Shown here one piece after another: positions 52,327-60,194 of a stretch of 64,000 bases of DNA. Source of the DNA: Streptomyces sp. L-9-10. Its GTDB lineage: Bacteria; Actinomycetota; Actinomycetes; Streptomycetales; Streptomycetaceae. The stretch is from NCBI RefSeq assembly GCF_004151105.1, contig NZ_PHRF01000026.1, forward strand, positions 124,001 to 188,000, read 5' to 3'. Every line of letters starts with the position of its first letter. The stretch's first letter is position 1. The notes beneath the pieces were generated by a model. The model saw nothing but the letters and a program-made list of their open reading frames with translations, did no database searches and was not told the origin of the DNA. A program made the translations under genes and the position numbers.

Positions 52327-52812
52327 TTACGTCTCGTGCCGCATGGGTGTACGGGTGTACGAATCTTGGTAACGCCAGTCCCGGCAGTCGCCGAAGCTGC
52401 TGCGCAGCCGCTCCAGCATCGTGACCAGCTGCCCGACCTCGTCGTCGGTCCAGTCGTCGAGCGTCCGCGCGAACATCTCTGTCGTCCGCCGGGCCAGCTC
52501 GTCGATCAGCTCCTGGCCCGCCGGGGTGAGCCGCAGGATGCGGGAGCGCTTGTCCGCGGGGTCGGGGGACCGCTCGATCCAGCCGCGCTCGGCGGCGTGG
52601 GCGACATGTCTGCTGGTCACCGACATGTCGACGGCGAGCAACTCGGCGAGGCGGCTCATCCGCATCTCGCCGTGCCGGTCGAGCAGGGTCAGTACGGCGG
52701 CGGTGCCGCCCGGGCACTCGGCGGGCAGGATGCGCGCCAGCCCCCGTTTGACGGCGCCGATGGCACTGATCTGTCGGGCCAGTTCCGCGTACTGACTCTG
52801 TGCTGCGGCCAT
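52327..52812 (-). CDS. MarR-family transcriptional regulator of the efflux operon
   Basis: ATG 52812 is preferred because GGGAGGG lies just upstream, giving 161 residues. The winged helix-turn-helix reads VLTLLDRHGEMRMSRLAELL, AVDMSVTSRHVAHAAERGWI and SPDPADKRSRILRLTPAGQE, where the DxRxxxxxLT wing motif of MarR is intact (DKRSRILRLT). MarR dimers release DNA on binding phenolic or drug ligands. The inverted repeat GTTGC-N5-GCAAC (52831-52845), just upstream, is the likely autoregulatory operator, and the efflux gene follows in the operon. Confidence 0.92.
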   Translation of the reverse strand: MAAAQSQYAELARQISAIGAVKRGLARILPAECPGGTAAVLTLLDRHGEMRMSRLAELLAVDMSVTSRHVAHAAERGWIERSPDPADKRSRILRLTPAGQELIDELARRTTEMFARTLDDWTDDEVGQLVTMLERLRSSFGDCRDWRYQDSYTRTPMRHET

Positions 52813-52830
52813 GGGCCCTCCCGGCATCTT

Positions 52831-52845
52831 GTTGCTTGGGGCAAC
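52831..52845. promoter_or_regulatory. Inverted-repeat operator of marR-efflux operon
   Basis: GTTGC-TTGGG-GCAAC, followed upstream by further TTGC/GCAA half-sites (GTTGGTTGCTACAGGCAA, 52863-52880) and a duplicated ACCATAGA. It is placed over the promoter region of marR. Confidence 0.6.
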
Positions 52846-52881
52846 CATAGAACCATAGAAGCTGTTGGTTGCTACAGGCAA

Positions 52882-53214
52882 ACGAAATCGGGCCGAGTGG
52901 AGTAAAGGAACCCAAAAGGCTTCGCATGGCTGAGGTCAATGACCGGCGCGGGGGCTGTCAGGCCTGGCAGGAGAGCGCTCGGCGGTCGGGCAAGCGGACG
53001 CTCGGTTGCCGACGAGGGGATGGTGGTCGGCCGGACGGGGGGTGGTCGGCCGGGCGAGGAGAGCGGGCCGGTCCGGCGAAAGCGGGCAAGGGGAGCGTAT
53101 CGGTCGCCGAGCAGTGGAGGGGGCGACGGGCGAACAGTGGACGGGCGGCGCCATATCAGTCAGCGGCGGGCCCGGCGTTGGACGGGATCCGCGCGTTCGC
53201 TAGGGTCCTGGCGT
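52882..53214. other. Intergenic region between divergent marR and the small membrane protein gene
   Basis: About 330 bp of G-rich sequence (many GGGCGGGC-like runs on the forward strand) with no supported gene. It ends with a TAGGGT -10 box used by the next gene. Confidence 0.45.
53201..53206 (+). promoter_or_regulatory. -10 element of a probable leaderless transcript
   Basis: TAGGGT ends 8 nt before ATG 53215 and no ribosome-binding site lies between, the pattern of leaderless mRNAs in actinobacteria. Confidence 0.55.
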
Positions 53215-53424
53215 ATGGCACACAACCCCCATGCCCCGCAGGGCCCCGAGGGCAATCCCGACCCCGCGGGCAGCACCCAGATGTTCCGTGCGTTCGTCGA
53301 CGACGGCGAGCCGCAGCGCCGGCAGGCGCCTCCCCAGCAGAGCGGGCCGAAGGTCGGAGTGATCGTCGGCGTTGTCGCGGCCGTCGTGGTCCTGGCCGTG
53401 GTGGCCTGGCTGGCCTTCGCCTGA
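53215..53424 (+). CDS. Small single-pass membrane protein, unknown function
   Basis: 69 residues: a hydrophilic N-terminus (MAHNPHAPQGPEGNPDPAGS, TQMFRAFVDDGEPQRR) and one C-terminal membrane helix (VGVIVGVVAAVVVLAVVAWL). Codon bias is typical for the genome. The protein would sit in the membrane with its N-terminus inside. It is located between the marR operon and sigN and is probably leaderless. Function unknown. Confidence 0.7.
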   Translation: MAHNPHAPQGPEGNPDPAGSTQMFRAFVDDGEPQRRQAPPQQSGPKVGVIVGVVAAVVVLAVVAWLAFA

Positions 53425-53429
53425 CGCTT

Positions 53430-53520
53430 CCTCGCCTCCGAGTCCCGGATCGTCTCCGAGTCCCGGATCGTCACCGAATTCTGGGTCGTCACCGATCCTG
53501 GGTCGTCTCCGAACCCCGCC
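53430..53520 (+). repeat. Degenerate tandem repeat between convergent genes
   Basis: GAGTCCCGGATCGTCTCC and related units (about 18 bp) occur four to five times with increasing divergence (ATTCTGGGTCGTCACC, ATCCTGGGTCGTCTCC). Non-coding. Confidence 0.75.
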
Positions 53521-53564
53521 CGCGACATCGCCCGAGAGCGGGCGAGGGGCGGGGTCCGCGGGCC

Positions 53565-54431
53565 TCAGTCCGAGATCAGCCCTTCCCGCAGCTGCGCGAG
53601 CGTACGGGTCAGCAGTCGCGAGACATGCATCTGGGAGATGCCCACCTCTTCGCCGATCTGCGACTGGGTCATGTTCGCGAAGAACCGGAGCATGATGATC
53701 TGCCGCTCGCGAGGCGGCAGTTTCGCGAGGAGCGGCTTGAGCGACTCGCGGTACTCGACGCCCTCGAGCGCCATGTCCTCGTAGCCGAGCCGGTCCGCGA
53801 GCGAGCCCTCCCCGCCGTCGTCCTCCGGAGAGGGCGAGTCCAGCGAGGAAGCGGTGTACGCGTTGCCGACCGCGAGGCCATCGACCACGTCCTCCTCCGA
53901 CACGCCCAGTACGGCGGCGAGTTCGGGGACGGTAGGCGAACGGTCGAGCTTCTGCGCCAGCTCGTCGCTGGCCTTCGTCAGCGCGAGCCGCAGCTCCTGG
54001 AGCCGGCGCGGCACCCGTACCGACCACGAGGTGTCCCGGAAGAACCGTTTGATCTCGCCGACGACGGTCGGCATCGCGAACGTCGGGAACTCCACACCGC
54101 GTTCGCAGTCGAACCGGTCGATCGCCTTGATCAGGCCGATCGTGCCGACCTGGACGATGTCCTCCATCGGCTCGTTACGGCTGCGGAACCGGGCCGCCGC
54201 GTAGCGCACCAGCGGCAGATTCAGCTCGATGAGGGTGTCACGTACGTAGGTGCGCTCCGGGCTGTCCTGATCGAGCACGGCGAGCCGCAGGAACAGGGAG
54301 CGGGACAGAGTGCGGGTGTCGATGGCTTCCGGCTGGGACACACGCGGCTGGACCACGTGGTCGAGAGCATCGGGCGCGGGAGCGCTCTTTGTGAGCGTGA
54401 GCACCTTCGAGCTGCCCTGTTCTACGGACAT
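53565..54431 (-). CDS. sigN: SigB/SigF-subfamily RNA polymerase sigma factor, SigN-like
   Basis: The 288-residue protein begins MSVEQGSSKVLTLTKSAPAP, with RBS AAGGGGGTGGC upstream. Sigma regions follow in order: 1.2/2 ([60 protein letters not shown]), 3 (LTKASDELAQKLDRSPTVPE) and 4 (LPPRERQIIMLRFFANMTQS, then [15 protein letters not shown]). This is the stress/sporulation class controlled by anti-sigma partner switching. The symbol rests on resemblance and on its position next to sigF as remembered from S. coelicolor. A close paralogue follows. Upstream sequence has two ACATGTCG(G/A)CAA repeats. Confidence 0.88.
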   Translation of the reverse strand: MSVEQGSSKVLTLTKSAPAPDALDHVVQPRVSQPEAIDTRTLSRSLFLRLAVLDQDSPERTYVRDTLIELNLPLVRYAAARFRSRNEPMEDIVQVGTIGLIKAIDRFDCERGVEFPTFAMPTVVGEIKRFFRDTSWSVRVPRRLQELRLALTKASDELAQKLDRSPTVPELAAVLGVSEEDVVDGLAVGNAYTASSLDSPSPEDDGGEGSLADRLGYEDMALEGVEYRESLKPLLAKLPPRERQIIMLRFFANMTQSQIGEEVGISQMHVSRLLTRTLAQLREGLISD

Positions 54432-54544
54432 GCCACCCCCTTGAGGTCGCGGACGGTCGCGTCGGCCGCTCCCGTCGGTGGAACGCAGCCTCCACCTGAA
54501 TACCGGAGCCGGGACTGCGGCAAACGCGGTTCCAGCAGAATGTC

Positions 54545-54580
54545 ACATGTCGGCAACACGCTGTAGTGACATGTCGACAA
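54545..54580. promoter_or_regulatory. Direct repeat in the sigN promoter region
   Basis: ACATGTCGGCAA (54545-54556) and ACATGTCGACAA (54569-54580), 11 of 12 identical, centres 24 bp apart (about two helical turns). The core GACATGTC recurs upstream of sigF at 55563-55570, suggesting a shared regulator. Confidence 0.55.
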
Positions 54581-54665
54581 GTAAGCGCTGAATCCGCCCT
54601 GGAAAGAGGGGGTGTGGGGCTTTTCGGACCGTGAAGGGGAGTCGAAGTGGGTCTACCCCTGAGAG

Positions 54666-55496
54666 TTACGCCTCGATCCGATTTGCGGATCGCAGTCGGG
54701 CAAAGCTTCGGGCCAGAAGTCTTGACACGTGCATCTGGGAAACCCCCAATTCCTGACTGATCTGCGACTGCGTCAGGTTGTTGTAATAGCGCAGCATCAG
54801 GATCCGCTGTTCCCTCTCGGGCAGCTGTACGAGCAGATGCCGCACCAGATCGCGGTGCTCGACCCCGGCCAGTGCCGGGTCCTCGTAGCCGAGCCTGTCC
54901 AGCAGGCCCGGCAGTCCGTCGCCCTCCTGGGCGGCCTCCAGCGAGGTCGCGTGGTACGAACGCCCGGCCTCGATGCAGGCCAGTACCTCGTCCTCGGAGA
55001 TCTTCAGCCGCTCGGCGATCTCGGCGGTGGTGGGTGAGCGTCCGTGGGCCGTCGTCAGGTCCTCGGTCGCGCCGGTGACCTGTACCCACAGCTCGTGCAG
55101 CCGACGTGGGACATGGACCGTCCGTACATTGTCTCGAAAGTAACGTTTGATCTCGCCGACGACGGTTGGCATCGCGAACGTGGGGAACTGCACCCCGCGG
55201 TCCGGGTCGAACCGGTCGATGGCGTTGATCAGGCCGATCGTGCCGACCTGGACGACATCCTCCATGGGCTCGTTACGGCTGCGGAACCGGGCCGCCGCAT
55301 AGCGCACCAGCGGCAGATTCGCCTCGATGAGCGCTCCACGCACCCGGGTGTGTTCCTCGCTGCCGGGTTCCAGCCCCTTCAGCTCGGCGAAGAGGACCTG
55401 GGTCAGCGCCCTGGTGTCCGCGCCGCGGCTCTGTGCCGTGGGGCGGGGCTCGGTCTCGATCTGGGGCAGCAGTTGAGGCGTAGTACTGGCCGGCAC
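54666..55496 (-). CDS. sigF: SigB/SigF-subfamily RNA polymerase sigma factor, SigF-like
   Basis: GTG 55496 gives 276 residues starting [20 protein letters not shown], an N-terminus I associate with Streptomyces SigF, the late-sporulation sigma factor. Regions 2 ([40 protein letters not shown]), 3 and 4 ([40 protein letters not shown]) are complete. It shares most of region 2 with SigN next door, so the pair arose by duplication. SigF of this class is needed for spore wall and pigment maturation and is held by an anti-sigma factor encoded elsewhere. The GACATGTC motif lies 67 bp upstream. Confidence 0.9.
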   Translation of the reverse strand: MPASTTPQLLPQIETEPRPTAQSRGADTRALTQVLFAELKGLEPGSEEHTRVRGALIEANLPLVRYAAARFRSRNEPMEDVVQVGTIGLINAIDRFDPDRGVQFPTFAMPTVVGEIKRYFRDNVRTVHVPRRLHELWVQVTGATEDLTTAHGRSPTTAEIAERLKISEDEVLACIEAGRSYHATSLEAAQEGDGLPGLLDRLGYEDPALAGVEHRDLVRHLLVQLPEREQRILMLRYYNNLTQSQISQELGVSQMHVSRLLARSFARLRSANRIEA

Positions 55497-55627
55497 GGTG
55501 ACGCCACCCCTTTGCGGTCGACTACGTCAACTCATCCGTCAAAAGCGGTCATAGCATCACAAGACATGTCCACTGTGTGCAAGCACCTGAAAAAACCGTG
55601 TTGACGGCAAGATGGAGCAATAAACCC

Positions 55628-55656
55628 AAAAGCCCCACACCGAATGGGTGTGGGGC
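55628..55656 (-). terminator. Rho-independent terminator of the Dabb gene
   Basis: On the reverse strand a perfect 10-bp stem (GCCCCACACC / GGTGTGGGGC) with a 5-nt loop is followed by TTTT, 16 bp after the stop at 55672. Confidence 0.85.
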
Positions 55657-55671
55657 GAGGAGGCGGACGGC

Positions 55672-55971
55672 TCAGAACTCGTAGTCGGCGATCACCCAGG
55701 TGGCGAATTCACGCCACTGTGCGACGCCCGCCTGGTGCGCCGGGTGGTCCAGATAGCGCTGGAGCGCGGCGTGGTCGGCGACCGCCGCGTTGATGGCGAA
55801 GTCATAGGCGATCGGGCGGTCGCTGATGTTCCAGGCGCACTCCCAGACCTCCAGCTCGGGTACCTGCCCGTCGAGCTCCTTGAAGGCCTTCACCCCCGCG
55901 ACGACGCGCGGCTCGTCGCGCGAGACACCCTCATTGAGCTTGAAGAGGACCAGGTGGCGGATCACGGGCAC
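55672..55971 (-). CDS. Dabb (stress-responsive A/B barrel) domain protein
   Basis: The 99-residue protein is a single Dabb domain: IRHLVLFKLNEGVSRDEPRV, AGVKAFKELDGQVPELEVWE, FAINAAVADHAALQRYLDHP and WREFATWVIADYEF. The dimeric alpha+beta barrel family includes small stress proteins and some cyclases or decarboxylases; the active role is unknown. It is transcribed toward sigF but separated by a strong terminator. Confidence 0.9.
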   Translation of the reverse strand: MPVIRHLVLFKLNEGVSRDEPRVVAGVKAFKELDGQVPELEVWECAWNISDRPIAYDFAINAAVADHAALQRYLDHPAHQAGVAQWREFATWVIADYEF

Positions 55972-56032
55972 TCCTTGAAGGACGCGGGGAAGAGGCGGTG
56001 GGGGTGCGTGCGGGCCCGTGACCGGGTGACGG

Positions 56033-56197
56033 TCAGTTGATGAGCTCGGACATGAACTCGCCGACCCCCTGGGCGGCGCTCGAAATGCCCTCGAACCCTA
56101 CCTGGACAAGATCGGCGGCCCTGGCAGGCGACGTGATGATCGTGTACAGCACGAAGACGGCGACCGCGTACAGCACGATCTTTCTCGCTTGCCCCAT
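56033..56197 (-). CDS. 54-residue membrane peptide
   Basis: ATG 56197 is preceded by GGGGAGGAAG. The peptide is MGQARKIVLYAVAVFVLYTI followed by ITSPARAADLVQVGFEGISS and AAQGVGEFMSELIN. One membrane helix (about 7-24) is followed by a weakly amphipathic tail; the PARA-A sequence could also be a signal-peptidase site. Function unknown. It lies 61 bp upstream of the Dabb gene and downstream of the ADP-ribosyltransferase gene in the same orientation. It probably belongs to the core locus rather than to the toxin. Confidence 0.75.
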   Translation of the reverse strand: MGQARKIVLYAVAVFVLYTIITSPARAADLVQVGFEGISSAAQGVGEFMSELIN

Positions 56198-56487
56198 CCG
56201 CCACTTCCTCCCCTGTCTTCCCAGTGCGGTCGCGCGTGAGTCTAACCGTACGAACGCCTGTGCCCGGAGGCCGTTCTCACTCACCACACCTGGTCCCGGG
56301 TAATGCGCCCGCCTCTGCGGTCGCAAGCATCGCGTGCGTGGCACAAATCGATCAGGAGTTCTGCTTGGCGAGCGTAACGGGCCCGGCGGGACCGTTGGAA
56401 GATCGGTGTGAATGTGCGGTGGCGACGTTCGGACGGGCGGCTGAACCGGGGTGGCGACCGGTCACCGCCCCGGACCGTACGCATGGC
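56198..56487. other. Intergenic region
   Basis: About 290 bp between the ADP-ribosyltransferase stop and the 54-residue peptide gene. It contains the peptide's promoter and no further supported gene; no immunity-type gene is present here. Confidence 0.5.
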
Positions 56488-59310
56488 TCAGCCGACCTGC
56501 TTCACCTCGATGACCTTGTACTCCTTGCCACCGATGATTTTCGTCTTCTCGCCCGTCTTCACGAACTTGCCGCCGCGCGGGATGAGGACCTCCGACTCTT
56601 TGCCCTGGTAGCGGGAGAGGGGGTCGATGTTGCGGCCGTTGTCCGTGGTGACCTCGAGCACGACCTTCTCGCCCTTCCGGCCGTTGCTCTTCGAGTTCTC
56701 GGCGGCGCGGTCGGCCTTTGCCGGGTCGCTGGACGTGCTGAGGTACTCGGGCATCTCGACCTCTTCACCGTTGGCGAACTTCTCCAGCAACTCGTCCGGC
56801 ATGAACGTGCCCCGGTAGAACGTCCCGTCGACCGGCGGCAGATGGTCCAGAGCCCGGTCCATGCGCTCGATGAACTTCGGGACCGAATTCGAACGGCTGC
56901 CGGGGATCGGCTGACCGCGCAGGTACTTGTTCGCGTCCTCGGCCCAGGAGCCGGTGTAGTCGGCGACGATGAGCGCGTCCTCGGCGGTGAAGTCCTTGGT
57001 CAGCGGGTTCTGGCGAGCGATCTCCTCGACCTTCCGCGCCCAGTCCTTCCTGTCGGTGGAGCCGTACTTCGGGACGTCGTCCAGCGCGGTCATCGGGTCC
57101 GGGCGCTCGGAGCAACGTCCCCCATCCGAACCCGGCTCGGGGTCCGGCTCCGGCTCGGGCTCGGGTTCCTGCTCGGGCTCCGGCCTCGGCTCGTCAGTGA
57201 GTCCGAGGGCGTTGACGACCCTGTCCTCCGCGTCCTGGAACGTATCGACACCAGCGAGAGAGGATCCGGATAGCGACTGCACCATGTCCATCGCCGAAGC
57301 GCTTCCGGGATCGGCTGCGAGCGCGACGCCGCTGACGACAACACCCCCGGAGCCCACACGTGTACGAACCGCGGCCGAGGCAAGCGTGTAGCGCCCATCG
57401 CCGGCTGCGCCGGTGCTCACCGGGCCGGAGAAGGCGACCTTGGAACCGTTCAGGCAGTCGTTCTTCTTGTCCTCGTTGTCCTTGCCGTCGTCCTGGTCGT
57501 CGTCTTTGTTGTCGTCATCCTTGTTGTCGTCGTTCCGGCCGCCGCTGCTTCCGCCCGAGCCGCCACTGGCACTTCCGCCGCCGTCTGAGCCGCCGGTGTC
57601 CGAGTCCGTGCAGTTCTGCATGATGCCCCAGGGGGCCATGACGGGGTTGCAGTTGGTACCGCCACTGGACCCACCACTGTCGGAACCCCCATCGGATCCA
57701 CCCCCATCGGATCCACCCCCATCGGATCCACCGCCGTCGGATCCACCGCCGTCGGAGCCGCCCCCATCGGATCCACCGCTGTCGGACCCGCCGCCGTCGG
57801 AGCCGCCTCCATCGGATCCACCGCTGTCGGACCCGCCGCCGTCCGAACCTCCGCTATCGGAGCCGCCGCTATCCGAACCTCCGCCATCGGACCCGCCGCC
57901 GTCCGAACCTCCGCCGTTGGAGCCGCCACTGGCACTTCCGCCGCCGTCTGAGCCGCCGTTGTCCGAGTCCGTGCAGTTCTGCATGATGCCCCAGGGGGCC
58001 ATGACCGGGTTGCAGTTGGTGCCGCCACTGGACCCACCACTGTCCGAACCCCCATCGGAGCCGCCGCCGTCGGATCCACCGTCGGAACCGCCGCCGTCCG
58101 AACCGCCGCTGTCGGAGCCGCCGCTGTCGGAGCCGCCGCCGTTGGAGCCTCCGCCGTCGGACCCACCCCCGTTGGAGCCGCCGCTGTCGGAGCCGCCGCC
58201 GTTGGAGCCTCCGCCGTCCGAACCGCCGTCGGACCCACCGTCCGAACCACCGCCATCTGAACCGCCTCCGTCGGACCCTCCGCCGTCCGAACCTCCGCCG
58301 TCGGAACCCCCGTCCGAACCGCCCCCGTCGGAGCCGCCGCCGTCCGAACCGCCGTCGGACCCACCGCCGTCGGAACCCCCGTCTGAACCGCCGCCGTCTG
58401 AACCGCCCCCGTCTGAGCCGCCGCTGTCGGACCCACCGCCGTCCGAGTCGCCTCCGTTGGAGCCGCCGCCGTCGGAGCCGCCTCCGTCCGAACCGCCGTC
58501 CGAACCTCCGCCGCCCGAGTCATCACCGGAGTCACCACCGCCGTTGTTCCCGCCGTCGGAGTCGCCGCCCCCGTCGCCGCCACCGCCTGACTCACCACCG
58601 CCTGACTCACCACCGCCCGACTCACCACCGCCCCCGGCGACCGTGTCGCTTTCGCAGGAGCTGCCGAGGATGGTGCAGACCGCTGTCTGGAGACCGTTCG
58701 CGATCTGGGTGCCCACGCCGCCGAGGACAAGCGCACCGATGATCAGGGCGACCAGACCGACCATGCCCGCGTACTCGACCGTCGACTGTCCGCGGTTCCT
58801 GCGCCATCCGATCACGTGCGGAATCGACGGGATCCCCTCCCGACGCAACCGCTCAAGCGTCCACCGCGGCCTCACAGCCCGCTGCTCCGCGGGCAGTTCG
58901 AACCAGGCCCGGCTGGCACCCGCGCTGACCAGCGCCAGCAGAGCACCCGGCAGCAGAAGCTGGCTGAGCCCGCGCTCCGAACCCCCGTACAGATTGACGA
59001 TGCTGCCCACCAGCAGCCATGCCTGGAGAGCGATCAACGCGAGCCAGACGACTTTCCCGCCGGTCCACAGACGCCGCGCCAGGATCACGGCGGCGATCCC
59101 CGGCACCACCGCGTACAGCGCCAGCAGAGTGAGCATCGGCGTGATGTGGCTGCCCAGTTCCAGCAGCGAGTTCACCACGCCGAAGCCGCCCAGCAGCGTG
59201 AGAGCGAACATCAGATGGAGCAGCACCCGGGTCACGGCGAGTGATCTCGGCAATTCCCAACGGTGCGTGGGTATGCCGGTCCGGAACGCCAAGCCCTGTG
59301 AGTCCGACAC
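56488..59310 (-). CDS. Multi-domain surface/secreted ADP-ribosyltransferase toxin-like protein with Flp-prepilin motif
   Basis: GTG 59310 (GGAAGGG upstream) gives 940 residues. Residues 22-135 form about four membrane helices. At 168-180 GWRRNRGQSTVEY is a Flp-type prepilin site (Gly174, Glu179, Tyr180), followed by helix 181-203 and LQTAVCTILGSSC. Residues about 225-590 are a GGSDGGGSD linker containing CNPVMAPWGIMQNCTDSD twice. A Lys/Asp-rich bridge precedes a small domain. The C-terminal 190 residues are an ADP-ribosyltransferase: TAEDALIVADYTGSWAEDAN, Tyr832-Arg833-Gly, Ser858-Thr-Ser, and the catalytic Glu905-Ser-Glu907. This is the R-S-E class that transfers ADP-ribose from NAD. No immunity gene is recognised next to it. 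Confidence 0.85.
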   Translation of the reverse strand: MSDSQGLAFRTGIPTHRWELPRSLAVTRVLLHLMFALTLLGGFGVVNSLLELGSHITPMLTLLALYAVVPGIAAVILARRLWTGGKVVWLALIALQAWLLVGSIVNLYGGSERGLSQLLLPGALLALVSAGASRAWFELPAEQRAVRPRWTLERLRREGIPSIPHVIGWRRNRGQSTVEYAGMVGLVALIIGALVLGGVGTQIANGLQTAVCTILGSSCESDTVAGGGGESGGGESGGGESGGGGDGGGDSDGGNNGGGDSGDDSGGGGSDGGSDGGGSDGGGSNGGDSDGGGSDSGGSDGGGSDGGGSDGGSDGGGSDGGSDGGGSDGGGSDGGSDGGGSDGGGSDGGGSDGGGSDGGSDGGSDGGGSNGGGSDSGGSNGGGSDGGGSNGGGSDSGGSDSGGSDGGGSDGGSDGGGSDGGSDSGGSSGGTNCNPVMAPWGIMQNCTDSDNGGSDGGGSASGGSNGGGSDGGGSDGGGSDSGGSDSGGSDGGGSDSGGSDGGGSDGGGSDSGGSDGGGSDGGGSDGGGSDGGGSDGGGSDGGSDSGGSSGGTNCNPVMAPWGIMQNCTDSDTGGSDGGGSASGGSGGSSGGRNDDNKDDDNKDDDQDDGKDNEDKKNDCLNGSKVAFSGPVSTGAAGDGRYTLASAAVRTRVGSGGVVVSGVALAADPGSASAMDMVQSLSGSSLAGVDTFQDAEDRVVNALGLTDEPRPEPEQEPEPEPEPDPEPGSDGGRCSERPDPMTALDDVPKYGSTDRKDWARKVEEIARQNPLTKDFTAEDALIVADYTGSWAEDANKYLRGQPIPGSRSNSVPKFIERMDRALDHLPPVDGTFYRGTFMPDELLEKFANGEEVEMPEYLSTSSDPAKADRAAENSKSNGRKGEKVVLEVTTDNGRNIDPLSRYQGKESEVLIPRGGKFVKTGEKTKIIGGKEYKVIEVKQVG
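57560..58640 (-). repeat. Gly/Ser/Asp-coding minisatellite with internal 360-bp duplication
   Basis: The linker of the ADP-ribosyltransferase gene consists of many 9- to 15-bp units (TCGGATCCACC-like) coding GGSDGGGSD. Two copies of a ~150-bp segment (57560-57710 and 57920-58070) are nearly identical and 360 bp apart. It is in frame throughout, so length changes would preserve the toxin domain. Confidence 0.85.
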
Positions 59311-59525
59311 GGGGGAACCCTTCCAGCGAACTGCTCACGATGTCCGGCTCAGGCATCCAGCCGCGCCGCATGGCGGCACAGTACGTACGCGTAAGACCCA
59401 TTCCCAGGGCCCACGGACCCACCCACGGACCCACCCGCGGGCCCGCGTTCGCCCCCGCGCCGCGCGTCAGTGGCTGTCTTCTCCCCCCTTCGAGGACTGA
59501 CCGGGTTGCCCACCTGCCCCACCGG
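59311..59525. other. Intergenic region upstream of the toxin-like gene
   Basis: About 215 bp with the promoter of the reverse-strand ADP-ribosyltransferase gene and a GGACCCACCCAC repeat (59417-59440). No gene supported. Confidence 0.45.
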
Positions 59526-60098
59526 TCACTCGACGGGCGTGCCGGGGCCGGCCTGCCGCAGGCAGCGTTCCAGGCGCCGCAGAAACCTGTTGAAGGACTC
59601 GTCCGCGGGCCAGGTCTCGTAGGCGGTGATCGTGGCGGATACCGCGAGGTTCAGCTGGAGGATGGGGGTCAATTCGTCGGCGCCGGTGATGCGGGACTCC
59701 ACCCAGCGCCTCAGATCTTTGAAGAACTGCTCGCCGAAGCGCTGAGCCGACTGCGCGAAGGCGGGTGATTGCGCCTTGAGACGGCGTTGCAGCGGCATGC
59801 GGTCGCGCAGACTCTCGCAGAACCCCGTCAGGATCGCGGTGAGCGAGTCCCAGAGCGGTTCGTCCGCGGGACGCTCCGCCATCAGGGCCTGCCAGTTGAG
59901 CCGCTCCTCAGGATCCTGGTCCAGGACCGCGGCGTCCTTGCCGGCGAAGTAGTTGAAGAAGGTGGCGCGCGAGACGTTCGCCGCCTCCGCGATCTGCTCG
60001 ACCGTCGTGGCCTCGTAGCCCTGCTCGTCGAAGAGCCGCAGCGCGGCGGTCTGGATGGCACGCCAGGTCGCCAGTTTTTTGCGCTCGCGCAGGTTCAT
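59526..60098 (-). CDS. TetR-family transcriptional regulator
   Basis: ATG 60098 (GGGAGGAACCAC upstream) gives 190 residues. The HTH reads RAIQTAALRLFDEQGYEATT, VEQIAEAANVSRATFFNYFA. The C-terminal ligand domain has the actinobacterial acyltransferase-like RRLKAQSPAFAQSAQRFGEQ type. It is divergent from three SDR genes across a 160-bp region with four iterons, so it most likely represses both itself and the SDR operon until a ligand (perhaps an SDR substrate) appears. Confidence 0.92.
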   Translation of the reverse strand: MNLRERKKLATWRAIQTAALRLFDEQGYEATTVEQIAEAANVSRATFFNYFAGKDAAVLDQDPEERLNWQALMAERPADEPLWDSLTAILTGFCESLRDRMPLQRRLKAQSPAFAQSAQRFGEQFFKDLRRWVESRITGADELTPILQLNLAVSATITAYETWPADESFNRFLRRLERCLRQAGPGTPVE

Positions 60099-60130
60099 GT
60101 GGTTCCTCCCATGCGTCCATACTACGTGCG

Positions 60131-60194
60131 ATTTCTGGACGGATACATTTCTGGACGGATGCATTTCTGGATCAAGACATCTTTGGACGGGTCT
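60131..60194 (+). promoter_or_regulatory. Four 16-bp iterons between tetR and the SDR operon
   Basis: ATTTCTGGACGGATAC (60131), ATTTCTGGACGGATGC (60147), ATTTCTGGATCAAGAC (60163) and ATCTTTGGACGGGTCT (60179) are contiguous with a strict 16-bp period. The first two differ at one base. The last contains the -35 box of the SDR promoter. Likely operator array of the adjacent TetR, unusual because TetR operators are normally palindromes. Confidence 0.7.

Noticed and set aside
53430..53520. Intergenic repeat as a rho-independent terminator
   Set aside because: The units are direct rather than inverted and do not form a dominant hairpin followed by a U tract.
56033..56197. 54-residue peptide as immunity protein for the ADP-ribosyltransferase
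   Set aside because: Only orientation and proximity support it; it has its own promoter region and seems to belong to the sigF-Dabb-tadA core neighbourhood.
57560..58640. Dense regular repeats that could be taken for a CRISPR array
   Set aside because: Units are short, imperfect and contiguous, all in frame within a coding region encoding Gly/Ser/Asp; there are no unique spacers and no cas genes.
57413..59500. Forward-strand frame encoding long Pro-Pro-Ser-Glu repeats
   Set aside because: It is the complement of the GGSDGGGSD linker; the reverse frame has a prepilin motif, membrane helices and an ART domain, so the forward frame is a shadow.
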